Positions 35,760-46,512 of a stretch of 64,000 nt of DNA are shown one piece after another. The DNA is taken from positions 18,886,032-18,950,031 of the forward strand of contig CM060850.1 of assembly GCA_030737835.1 (NCBI GenBank). The letters are read 5' to 3'. A model generated the notes under the pieces. The model saw only the letters and a list, made by a program, of their open reading frames with translations, did no database searches and was not told where the DNA came from. A program made the translations under genes and the position numbers. Position 1 is the stretch's first letter, and every line of letters begins with the position of its first letter. Origin of the DNA: Acorus gramineus (lineage: Eukaryota; Streptophyta; Magnoliopsida; Acorales; Acoraceae).

Positions 35760-36531
35760 ACTTTTGTCACGCCCCAGGGCGGCCGTCCCCGGGACGCGGC
35801 AAGCGTATACATGATATCAGCAGTCAATACAGGAGATCAATAGCATACCATAAACAACAGCTAAAAAGACAACAAAGACAACAAAGAGGCTGACGTGATG
35901 TATACACAGATAGCGGAAGCTAAAAAGACTGAATCTGTAAATCAACAACACATTACAGACTCGATACATAATCATATGTCCTGTGAGAGCCAATATAAAC
36001 ACAAACATCCAAATACAATCCGAACTGGGTGCCCAAGCACAGAAATATATACATACAATCAAAAGGATGCTGATGGCCTCTAAAACTCGAGGGACGTGGC
36101 GCTACTCTGCTACTGGTGCAGTCGCTCGGGGAGCTCCTCCTTCAAGTCCGCCTCGGTAATCACTGGAGAAAACAATTATGCGAGGGGTGAGCCACACGCT
36201 CAGTGAATAGCACAACCCATGCATCACAATTTATATCAACCACAAATAATCATTAAAAGCCTCAAAGTTGTTATATTTGTGTCACTTTTAACCTGCTGGT
36301 AACCGTTGGAGCGTTCTGGCAATCTTTCAATTTCTTACGGTTTTCGATCGGAACCGCTAATTTTTGGACTGTTACCTATCGTCCTGAGTTAGAGGACTCC
36401 GATTGGAAATCTAACTGCATATTTGGTGTCCTGGTGCCATTTTAGGCCTCTCACGAAAATTTCATCGAATTCCGGTAACGTTTCCAAAATTTTGCAGTTC
36501 CGGGGCGTATCTGGGTTTTTAAGTCGCACAC

Positions 36532-36540
36532 TATATAAGG
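36532..36540 (+). promoter_or_regulatory. Predicted TATA box of type C LTR
   Basis: TATATAAGG lies in a short AT-rich window about 260 bp from the LTR start. About 30 bp further on is ACTATTCAT(T/C)ATCCCTACC, shared with the other type C LTR, a plausible transcription start. The equivalent in 51957-55238 is TATATAAAG at 52220-52228. Confidence 0.55.
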
Positions 36541-37638
36541 GTGGGATCTAATTTTCGGATTACTATTCATTATCCCTACCAACGAGCTTTTCTCTCTCCC
36601 CTCTCTCCTTTTCTCACTTTTGAGCCCCCTAGACCCCTCAAACCTTAAAACCTAAAGCATAGGAAGTGTAGATCGGGTCCCGATCTACACTCTGGTGTTT
36701 TCAAATCTGGATTCCGGCGAGTTTTGCCCCTCCGTCCCCCCTCTCTTCTCCTCTGTTTTGGCCCATTTCAGAGGTGGGAGTAGATCCGGGCATTGGAAGC
36801 CCTTTGGGAGTGGTTTCGGTGCACGGAGAGCAACCGGACTTCTCTTCCTCCCCTTGGTAAGCCTCTTTCCCCTCTTGTTTATGCATAGATGTATGCTAGG
36901 AGGTGGGATTCGGGGTTGGGAGGTGGTTGGCGGCGGTGGGTGGTCGTCGGAGGGCTGTGGTGGTGGTCGGAGGCCTTGGTGGCCGGAGGAGTGGTGGTGG
37001 AGGTGCTCGGGCTGGCAGGCTGGCAGCCCCAGGCAGCAGGCAGCAGCACAGGCAGCACAGGCGCAGCAGCTGGCAGGGGTGCGCGCGCGTGCGCGTGGGC
37101 ATGCGCGCGGGTGGCGCTGGGCGCTGGGTGCTGGGCGCTGGGCGCTGGCGGGCGCAGTCGGGCGCGCAGTCGTGCGCGGGTGCGCGGGTGCGCGCGGAGT
37201 GGTCGCGGGCGTGCGCGCGGGTGCTGGCGCGAGCGGGGGTGTGCGCGGGAGTGCGCGCGGGTGCGCGCGCCGTGCGTGCGAGCGTGCGCGCGCGCGGGCA
37301 AGGCGCCTGGGCATGCGCCTGGGCGCTGTGCTGGGGACGAGTGTGCGCGCGTGCTGGGGCGTGCGTGCAGTGCCCGCGGGGGAGCGCTGGGCTAGACGCA
37401 CGGTGCGCGCGGGCGCACGCGAGCGTGCGGCAGTGCGTCGGGGCGCGCAGGCTGAGGCGCGGCGGCGCATCCGAGGGCGAGTGGCCGTGCGGGTGGTAGC
37501 CGGAGTGCTCGGGCTAGCGTGCGTGCGGGTCGTATGCACGTCTGCCCGAGTGTTAGGTGTTTAGTTGTGGGTTTTGTATGTTTGGGTATTTAGAGTATTT
37601 ATGTTTTGTTCTCACCATATTGAATGTCTGTCTTGCAG

Positions 37639-37674
37639 ATCTGGACGGACGGTCGGGCGACGACCCAGATACCG
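37639..37674 (+). other. Putative LTR micro-exon (type C, 36 nt)
   Basis: It is flanked by TCTTGCAG and GTGAGT. It reads DLDGRSGDDPDT plus a final G. It joins in phase to the terminal exon at 38919, which reads VTEPELEPEQQLELSEGFLQ and then stop, after a Val at the junction. Confidence 0.5.
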
Positions 37675-38918
37675 GTGAGTGGGACAATCCAACCCAGTAG
37701 AGAGGGGTCATACGCACTTGGGCGTATACCGACCTCTCCTGGGGCACCGTGGATTATATTAACCTGTAGTAATATGTATTGCATGTGAGCATGATTTTAA
37801 ATACAGAATGCATGCTACCCTAGGCTTTTATGTTAGGGACTTGCACCCATAGGATAGGTGTGAGAGCCATGCACCATGTCCCCCTGTTTTCATGCTAGGA
37901 AACCTCGGCCTATGCATGCGCCCTACTAGTTTATTTATTAAATTAAATGCTAGTGTATGTTAAATCGCATGCCTTAGATAATATTATAGGGAGGAGCCTT
38001 GCGAGGTCAACATTGAGAGCCGTGTTAGGGTACTCCGTGTTCCTTGTTTGGTTGTCGGGATGTCCTGTATCGGGACCTCATGCTGCCCTCCCAAGGTTTC
38101 TAGTCCCAATAATATTATAAATAATGTTGTATGATTGGTATGATTATTAGCATATTAGTGAATATTATAGGGGAGGGGCCTTGCGAGGACAGCGGTGAGA
38201 CCCGGGTTAGGGTACTCCGTGTTCTTTGTTTGGTTGTCGGGGTATCCTATAACGGGAACTCACGCCGCCCTCCCGAGTTCTTTCCCCCAATGATATTACA
38301 ACCTTGCTTTTATTGTACTTATTTCCCCGCATCGTGGTTATGCGCCCTGGAGGAACTCTGAAGAGTTCATGACATTTGAGTTGTAGAGATGTGTTGTCGG
38401 CGGATCCGAGTGGATCATTTGCGTATGGATAGGCTGTTCTGTCCCCCTCGTTGGATCCGGTAGAGACTGCCCCAGCGTTAGAAAGGTCGTCCCTTCCAAG
38501 GGTTCCCATCAGTAGGCGCCTCCTGATTTGGTTTCGGACTGGGCCGAAGTTGTGGGTGAAAACCAAGCGGCCTACGGAGTGGAGGAGAGACTACCGGTGG
38601 ACTAAGGGTGACCAACAACCTAGTCAGTCCCAAAATCCTATGTCACCCGTGGTAGGGTGAGGGTGAGGGTGTAGTGGGTTGGCGATGAGCGACCTACTGG
38701 ATTTGTGAATGGATGATTATCAGTCCCAATAGCCTATGTCACCCATTGATGGGTGAGGGTGAGGGTGTGGTGGTTCGGCGAGGTACGAACCACTGGATTA
38801 TGTTGTTATGTCTTAGAGGCTGGATAAATAATGGAATTATGGTAAATATTGTCTGTGATGCATGGGTTGTGCTGTTCACTGAGCATGTGGCTCACCCCTC
38901 GCATATGTTTTTCCCCAG

Positions 38919-38983
38919 TGGTCACTGAGCCTGAGCTAGAGCCGGAGCAGCAGTTGGAGCTTTCCGAGGGATTCCTTCAGTAG
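38919..38983 (+). other. Putative LTR terminal exon (type C)
   Basis: It follows TTTTTCCCCAG. The acidic peptide VTEPELEPEQQLELSEGFLQ ends at TAG (38981-38983). The copy at 54921-54985 reads ATEPKLEPEQQLELSEGFLQ with the same stop. Type B versions are shorter but share E-L-x-E and the G-F-x-Q end. Confidence 0.5.
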
Positions 38984-41939
38984 CGGAGCAGCGCCACGTT
39001 CCGCGAGTGCCAGAGGTTATCAGCATCCCTTCTTGACTGTATGTATTTGATTTCGTGCTTGGCACGTGTTTGTATATGTTCAGTTGTATTTGTGTATATT
39101 GGCTCTCACAGGACATATGATTGAGTATCGAGTCTGTAGAATGTTTATTTACAGATTCAGTCTTTTGCTTCCGCATTTGGTGTATATATCATGTCAGCCC
39201 CTTTGTTGCCTGTGTGTCATTCTGGTTGTTTGTGTATGATATATTGTTGACCTCCTGTGTAGATTCTGATATTATATATACACTTGCCGCGTCCCGGGGT
39301 TGGCCGCCCTGGGGCGTGACAAAAGTGGCATAAACAACACGAATCCAGTGGGTCGCTACATCGCCGAACCACCACACCCTCACCCTTACCCTCACCCCTC
39401 AATAGGTGACAAAGGATATTGGGACTTAATAGGCTGATAATCATCCTTACACAATCCAGTGGGTTGCTACATCGCCGGCCCACCACACCCTCACCCTCAC
39501 CCCTCAACAGGTGACATAGGATATTGGGACTGACTAGGTTGTTGGTCACCCTTGGTCAACCGATAGTCTCTCCCCACTCCGTAGGCCGCTTGGCCACTCC
39601 CACATTCAGCACAATCCTTCCCAAATCAGGAGGTGCCTACTGATGGGAGCCCTCCACGGGACAGCCTTTCTAACGCCGGGGCAGTCTCTATGCGGATCCA
39701 ACGAAGGGAACAGAACAGCCTATCCATGCGCATATGATCCACTCGGATCCGCCGACAACACATCTCAACAACTCTAATGTCTTGAATTCTTCAGAATTCC
39801 TCCAGCGCGCATAACCAAGATGCGGGGAACATATAAGATAATAATGGGGAAAAGAAACCTTGGGAGGGCAACTGAGGTCCCGATATAGGACATCCCGCCA
39901 ACCAAACAAGGAACACGAAGTACCCTAGCCCGGGTCTCAATGTTGACCTCGCAAGGCCCCTTAATATTCCCTAAGGCATGCTAAAGATATCATAAGCTTG
40001 CATTTAATTTAATAAATCAAACTACTAGGACGCATGCATAGGTCGAGGCTTTCCTAGCATGATAACAAGGTGACAGGATGCACGGCTCTTACACATATCC
40101 TAAGGGTGCAAGTCCCTAACATACAAAGTCTAGGGTGGCATGCATTCTACACACTAATCATGCTTGCATGGATTACATATAACAAGTTAATATCAACTGC
40201 GGTGCCCCAGGGGAGGATGGTATACGCCCAAGTGCATATAGCGCCTCCCAACTGGGTTGGATTGTCCCACTTACCGATAACCGGGTCGTCGCGCGACCGT
40301 CCGTCAAGATCTGCAAGACAGGGTAATCAACTTGGTGAGTAAAAATACACAAATACCACAAAAATACACAAAAATACACTAAAAATACCCAACACTCGGA
40401 CAAGCGTACATACGGCCTGTACGCACGCGAGTCCGAGCACCCCGACTCACTCCCGAACCCCCGGGCAGCCGCCCGCACGGCCACCCGCCCCAGGCGCACA
40501 GCCGATCCTCGGCCCGCGCACCCAGCGCACTGCCGAGCCCAGCCAGCACGCCCGGACACTCTGCCAAGTCCCCCCAGGTGCACCGCGCGCCCACTGTGCC
40601 CCAGCGCAGCGACTCGCGCGCACACCCGCACGCCCAGTGCCCCATCGCCTCGCCCCGCGCGCACCCTGCGCGCACCACCGGCTCGCCCGGCGCCCCATCG
40701 CCTCGCCCTGCGCGCACCCTGCACGCACCACCGGCTCGCCTCACCGCGCACATCTGCACGCCCTGCGCCCAGCGCCTCGCCCCGCGCGCACCCCGCACGC
40801 ACCACGCGCCTCGCCCCAACACGGCGTCCTGTGCACAGCACCGTACGCAGCCCCCTGCGCGCGGCACGCACCGCGCCTCTGCGCAGCGCCCCACGCGCAC
40901 ACCCGCGCACGGCGCCCAGCGCGTAGCGCCCGCACGCTCCTGCTCCACCAGCGCGCATGCCCCGCGCACGCCCGCGCGCGCCCTGCCACCTGCTCTGCCT
41001 GCTGCGCTGCCTGCTACCTGTGCTGCCATCCTGCCTGAGACAGCCAACCACCCTCCCGACGGCCACCCATGGCCTCCAACCGCCACCAACCGCCGCCAAC
41101 AGCCACCAACAGCCACCGACCACCATCCACACTCAAAACCACTCTCCTAACATTCATCTAAGCAAGAAAAGGAAGGAAAGAGAGCTTACCCAAGGAAGGA
41201 AGGGAAGTTCGGTTGCTCTCCGCGCACCGAAACACCTCCTCCAAGGCCACCACCACCGAGCTCTTCCTCAGTCCTCGAAATGGCTGAAAACAGAGAAGAA
41301 AAGAGGGCGTGAGAAGGGGCTAAACACATCGGAACTCGAATCCGAGACCACCGGTGGATAGATCGGGAGCTCCCCTTACCTTTCTCTTCTTTGGGTTTTG
41401 AGATCCAAGCTCTCTAACTAGGGTAAAAGGTGGAAAAAAGAGAGAGGGGGAGAGAGAAATCTAAATGGGGAAGATGATGAATAGTGGGGGAGATATTTTA
41501 GCTCACTTAAATATAACCCCACACTTAGATTAGGGTTAACTAGGTTTAATTAGGGTTAAGAGAGGATTAGAGGGTTTTAAGTGAGCTTTGACTTGGGTCA
41601 ACCCAACCACACAAAAAAACAAAAGGGGTTGACCAAGTCATGGGCCCACTTTGACCGAGTCAACTTTCCCAATGACTTCTCGCTCGGTCAAAACCCGGAT
41701 ACGCCCCGGAACTGTGAAATTCTGAAACGTACCGGAATTCGATGAAATTTTCGTGAGTGGCTTGAAATTGCACCAGGACACATAATATGCAGTTAGATTT
41801 TCAATCGGAGTCCTCAAACTCAGGATGATAGCTAACAGTCCAAAATTTTAGCGGTTCCAATCGAAAAACGAAAAAAACTCAAAAACTGCCAGAATGCTCC
41901 AATGGTTACCAGAAGGCTAAAAGTGACACATATATAACA

Positions 41940-42068
41940 ATACCGTCGGTCGAAGAGACCCGGATTTACTGGTCAAGAGCCCATGCCGTCGGTCGAAGAG
42001 ACCCGGACTTACGGGTCAAGAGACCATGCCGCCGGTCGAAGAGACCCAGACTTACTGGTCTACTCAAC
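41940..42068. repeat. 43-bp tandem repeat, about 3 copies
   Basis: Units of the form AT(A/G)CCG(T/C)CGGTCGAAGAGACC... repeat three times with a few changes. Other LTR copies have a single unit here, so this is a local expansion, directly beside the end of the rearranged element. Confidence 0.8.
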
Positions 42069-42688
42069 ACTACTGGATCATCAACATCTAGATAATTGCC
42101 CATCGATGTCCTTGAACATCCATCACAAGACCGGACCCAACATCTATGGGAACGGTCGAACAACGAATGGGTCACGATGGACGCGTCTTCGCCTCATCCA
42201 CACCCTCACTCCTGAAAGGAGACATCTTGGGACTTTGGGAGAGACTTAGACTGCTCTACATCCCTGGTCCACCGGTAGCCTCTCCCTGGCCTGTAAAGTC
42301 GGGGAGTTCCTACATCGGATCCAACGAAGGGGAGAGCGATTCCACGCTCGCGACATCATTCGTTAACCCTCTTCCGGATAGCCTCTACCTGGCCACACAA
42401 TCAGTGAATGGCATCAAACTATGCATCACATAATATAGCTAGGGAACCCCATCGATGCGCGACGCGCGTCTACGTGGGTCGAGCTCATCCCTTGAGGGGG
42501 GGGGGGGGTTGGAATCAAACCACTCACCATTCTGCTCGGGACCTCGCGCATCCCATCCGACGATATCTGCAAGGTAGGGGCATCCAACTTAGTGAGAAAC
42601 AACACAATTTATACATAGAAAACATTAAAATACCCCACACTCGGACAAGCCTGCATACGGGCTCGCACGCGAGTCCGAGTCCGAGTGC

Positions 42689-45600
42689 CCCAGGGCGGCC
42701 GTCCCCGAGACGTGGCAATAATAAAATATCAGCTATCAATACCTGAGGTCAATAAAGACTCCAACAACAATACACAAGGTGGCAAAGCAAGATAATGATA
42801 ACTGACTGAAAAGCGGAAGCATAATATATAAACAATGTCTGTAAATCAAAAACATTATTACAGACTCGAATACACAATCACTGTCCTGTGAGAGCGAAGT
42901 CTAGACCAAAGAAAATACAACCTGTGCCACATGCACGATTTACAATACATACAATGACTCTAGGGCTGCTGACAGCCTCGCACTCGCCACCCGCCGGAAG
43001 AACGCTCCACGCCCATAAGACCACGCCACAGGGAAGCTCCAACTCCACGCCCAACACTGCCCCTGAAAAGAAACAATATGCGAGGGGTGAGCTACAAGCT
43101 CAGTGAGTGGCTGGAAACCAATCACCATACTACGGTTCAATACATAAACACTTTCCTTTCAAGGAAAACATGGGTGGAAACCCATGGATAACAGGGTCAC
43201 GCGGCAGCGCGACCAACCTCACCCTCACCCTCACTCCCGGAGGGAGACCCTTGGGACTTTTGGGGAGAGACCATACCATTGGTCGAGGAGACCCAGAATT
43301 ACTGGTCTACACAACACTACTGGATCATCTACATCTAGATAACTGCCCAACGATGTCCTTGAACATCGATTACGAGACCGGACCCAACAACTATGGGAAC
43401 GGTCGAACAACGAATGGGTCACGCGGGATGTGTCTTCACCTCATCCTCACCCTCACCAATATCATTCGTTAACCCTCTCCCGGGTAACCTCTACTTGGTA
43501 TACTCCCACGATCAGTACGCTCCCGAATACATCGGTGGTACCTACGGATGGGAGCCCTCTGTCAGGACAGCTACAACCCGGCCTCTTCAACTCACCGCTC
43601 TACACCCTTGGTCCACCGGTAGCCCTTTCCCCGGGTAGCCTCTACCTGGTATACTCCCATGGTCAGTACGTTCCTGAATGCATCGGTAGTACCTACAGAT
43701 GGGAGCCCTCTATCAGGACAGCTGTAATCCTGAGAAGTTCCTACATCGGATCCAACGAAGGGGAGAACGATCCCATGTTCGCAAAGCGAACCCAATGAAA
43801 AACAACTACTCTCGATAATCACTTATCAAGATATCAAAACACAGGCACAATAACAATCTATGCAACAACTCATATTAACATTAAAATAATTAAAGTCCCT
43901 AAACAGGAGTAACTATACAAGCTAGCGGGTCGTAACATCGCCGACCCACCTCACCCTCACCCTCACCCTTTAAGGGGTGACATGGGCCTTTTGGGACAGA
44001 CTAGACTGCTCTCCACCCTTGGTCCACCAGTAGCCTCTCCCTCGCGTAGCCTCTACGTCGTATACTCCCACGATCAGCACCCTCCGAACTCATCGGAGGT
44101 ACCTACAGATGGGAGCCCTCTGTCAGGACAGCTTTCCAACGCCGGGGAGCCCCTACTCGGATCCAACGAAGGGGAGAAAACAGCCTACTCACACGGATAC
44201 GATCCTCTTGGATCCGTCGACAACGATTTCTAACACTACTAATGTCACGAATTCTCAAGAATTCCTCCAGGGCGCATAACTAAGATGCGGGGAAACATAT
44301 ATTATAACAACAAGGTTATAATATTCTCTAACGCATGCTTATAAAAATATAATCTCATTTTGATTTAATTAAATAAACTAAATGGGAAGCATGCACAGAT
44401 CTGGGCTTTTCAAGCATGGGACATGGTGTCTAGCCATGTACGGGCCTCTATACATGATACATGGATGTATATCCCTAGCATATCATGTCTAACATGGCAT
44501 GGTTACATCATAGGAAAACATGCATTATCAAGATATCTACATATTATAGCTAGGGGGCCCCATCGATGCGTGACGCGCGTCTACGCGCGTCGAGCGCATC
44601 CATAGAGAGGGGGGGGGGGAGATTGGAATCGAACCACTCACCATTACCCGGGACCTCGCGCATCCCATTCGATGAGATCTGCAAAGTAAGGGCATCAAGT
44701 TTGGTGAGTAACATCACAATTTATACTTAGAAATGCTAAAGACTTAGACATGCACGCATACGGGCTCGCACGCATGCGAGCACGCGCGTACGCACGCATG
44801 CCCGGGTGCCCAGCACCTACCCAAGACCCTGAGCAGCCCCACGCATGCCCGGGCACGCGCACGCACGTGTGCGCGTGCACTGGTCCCCACCCCCACGCCC
44901 AGGCGCATGCCCAGGAGCACTGCCCCATGCGCGCGCACTCGCGCGCACTCCCCACGCGCACCCGCGCGCCCACTCTGCGCGCACCCGCGCGCTTCCAAGC
45001 ACGCGCGCGTCTGCGAGCCCGCCTGCGCCTGCCAGCGCCCTTCTGCGCACGCGCCTACGCGCGCACGAGCCCAGACTGCCCCCAATGCGCGCCCAGCCTC
45101 TCTCAACCCCATTTTAACCCTCCCCAACCCCTCACACACACTCTAACTCATCTACCTAGCATGCATGACCTCCCCAACCATCCCAACAACCCTAAAAATC
45201 AAAAAGAAGGGGAAGAAGACTTACCAAAAGAGGGAAAGGGAAAGGGGGAGATGCGGGGCTCTTGACGCGCCCACGACCACCTCAACCACCACCACCACCA
45301 CCACCTCTTCAGCCTCTCCTCAGCCTCCTTCTTGGCTGCAAAATAAGGGGGGGGGGAAGTCATGAAAAGGAGCTTGAGAGAGGAGGATCAACAACACAAC
45401 ACACCCACACAAACCTTCTTGTGCTTCCTTCTTCACCTTCTCCTTCACTTCTCTTTGAGAACTTATCACAAACACATGGGGGGGGGGGGGGGGGGGGCTT
45501 TGAAAGAGAGAAAGAGAGGCCAAGAATCCCACGTTGGGAATGGGAGGGAGGGAGAGAGAGAGAGAGATATTTTGGCAAATAAATATCTAAAGAGGGATGG

Positions 45601-46063
45601 AAATGACCATTTCATCCCTGACTTAGAAATTCTGTACATGCTTCACCAGAACATCTATAACTTCCTCAATATAGCTCCGAATTGCGCAATTCAAAGTCCG
45701 TTGGAAAGCCAAGAAGATTATCTACAACTTTCATGTTTATGCCAAGATCAAATAATCCCTCCAGATATTCTGAAATTCGAGCTACACATAGAACAGGGCT
45801 GCTGCCAGAATTTTTCATCCCCGGGGCATACTTGGTAAAATACCCATAACTTTTACTACATGAATCCAGTTGATCTAATTCCACTTTTGAACGAAAGCTA
45901 ACTCAAAACTGAGCATCTCATAATGAAATCATATTTAAACCTCTTCATCTTGGATTTTAACAAAATCAAATCCAAATACCAAATCAGAAATACATAACTT
46001 CTAGGAGAAAAATTTTGTAGCCTATTTTTCAATCAGAGCGCTCCAAATGACACAAGCATAACA
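42689..46063 (-). mobile_element. LTR (type A), minus strand, fused at its left end
   Basis: It begins within GCCCCAGGGCGGCCGTCCCC, lacking TGTCAC, and ends GACACAAGCATAACA at 46063, a nearly full type A LTR. It includes the micro-exon 44642-44678 (37 nt, minus), the GC-rich block (about 44755-45090) and a run of 20 G (45478-45497). It is followed by internal sequence of the 14114-50583 element. Confidence 0.85.
45478..45497. repeat. Poly-G run (20 G)
   Basis: It lies at the site where sister LTRs have 5 to 7 G (CTTGGGGGAGG type). Other expanded runs are 13 G at about 25744 and 13 G near 42497. Confidence 0.85.
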
Positions 46064-46512
46064 CGCAAGGTCCCTTAATCCAGAGCAGGAAAACGGAAAA
46101 AGACATCGCCCATTAATGATAAAAATGCCACATCCTCAACTGGAAGCCGGTGCCATATGCGAACTCCATGGTTATCAACAATACCGATGTACGGGAACGA
46201 AGCTCCATTATCGAGACGCGATCCATACCTTAGAAATTGCAACCAATCCATCACTACCACACTATTGGGCTGCAATCTCCTGCCCAAACCTTAGTCCCAC
46301 AACAAGGGACCTAACAACTGACCCTGTTCTGTCGACGTAGTCGACAACTTAAGGGGGGTCCACGGGTGGCCACGTCCACGTCCACGGATGTGAGGAGGCA
46401 TGTCAGCAACCTAAGATAACTACTAAACCCAGAGTACTCGGATGAAAATCCTACGACTCATCTATATGACTCGACTTAGGCTCTGATATGACCAGGCTCT
46501 AATACCAACTTT
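46064..46512 (-). pseudogene. gag: 5' end of the internal region with broken gag start
   Basis: It matches 19466-19913 throughout, in the same orientation. The minus strand from the primer-binding site (46495-46507, one base changed: the plus strand has CTCTAATACCA) passes a gag start-like CAT near 46399-46401 (reads MPPH then breaks). It is the surviving beginning of the 14114-50583 element's interior. Confidence 0.75.

Larger units (their letters stand above)
36269..39321 (+). mobile_element. Solo LTR (type C), plus strand, 3053 bp, TSD AAAGT
   Basis: AAAGT flanks both ends (36264-36268 and 39322-39326). It starts TGTTATATTTGTGTCAC and ends GGGGCGTGACA. It contains a TATA box (36532-36540), exon 2 (about 36772-36856, donor GTAAGC), the GC-rich block (about 37010-37500), micro-exon 37639-37674 (DLDGRSGDDPDT), a hairpin after the donor, two tandem copies of a roughly 180-bp block (about 38000 and 38180) and a terminal exon from 38919 ending at TAG 38981-38983. 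Confidence 0.94.
32694..41939. mobile_element. Rearranged gag-bearing element with LTRs in opposite orientations
   Basis: The left end is a plus-strand type B LTR start (TGTTATATATGTGTCAC, 32694) that is cut at about 33745. The interior is minus-strand gag-protease and RT start (about 33746-35764). The right end is a complete minus-strand type B 5' LTR (35765-41939, with the guest 36269-39321). The outer ends are therefore both LTR 5' ends, an inverted arrangement not made by normal retrotransposition. The flanks are GAGACCAT and ATACCG, without a clean 5-bp duplication. Confidence 0.8.
35765..41939 (-). mobile_element. 5' LTR (type B) of the gag-bearing element, interrupted
   Basis: It starts TGTCACGCCCCAGGGCGGCC and ends CACATATATAACA. 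With the guest 36269-39321 removed it is about 3.1 kb. The micro-exon is 40275-40310 (minus; DLDGRSRDDPVI, donor GTAAGT), the terminal exon is at about 36110-36175 (VITEADLKEELPERLHQ then stop), and exon 2 is at about 41185-41285 (ISRTEEELGGGGLGGGVSVR). Confidence 0.88.
32106..42688 (-). mobile_element. Truncated LTR (type A), minus strand, interrupted
   Basis: It starts TGTCACGCCCCAGGGCGGCC and runs 32106-32693, is interrupted by 32694-41939, and resumes 41940-42688. It stops inside the GC-rich part at CACGCGAGTCCGAGT and is fused there to the next LTR. It contains the micro-exon 42528-42566 (39 nt, minus). The left flank is ATACT. No matching TSD is found at the far end, as expected after a deletion. 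Confidence 0.8.

Noticed and set aside
36695..37564. Long open frames on both strands rich in Ala, Arg, Gly and Cys (also 27023-27541, 40173-41132, 52567-53691, 9130-9679, 21748-22365)
   Set aside because: They lie in the GC-rich alternating block of the LTRs, where stops are rare in all frames. Several frames on both strands are open at once, they are not aligned between copies, and they have no domain.
43107..43472. Repeated frames beginning MAGNQSPYY... found in many LTR copies
   Set aside because: Their recurrence only reflects the LTR copy number. They are antisense to the LTR, differ by frameshifts between copies and overlap the sense exon and hairpin blocks.
32101..46068. ATACT (32101-32105) and CGCAA (46064-46068) as a target duplication for one element spanning 32106-46063
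   Set aside because: The 5-mers do not match, and the region is a fusion of two LTRs with a deletion, so a matching pair is not expected.
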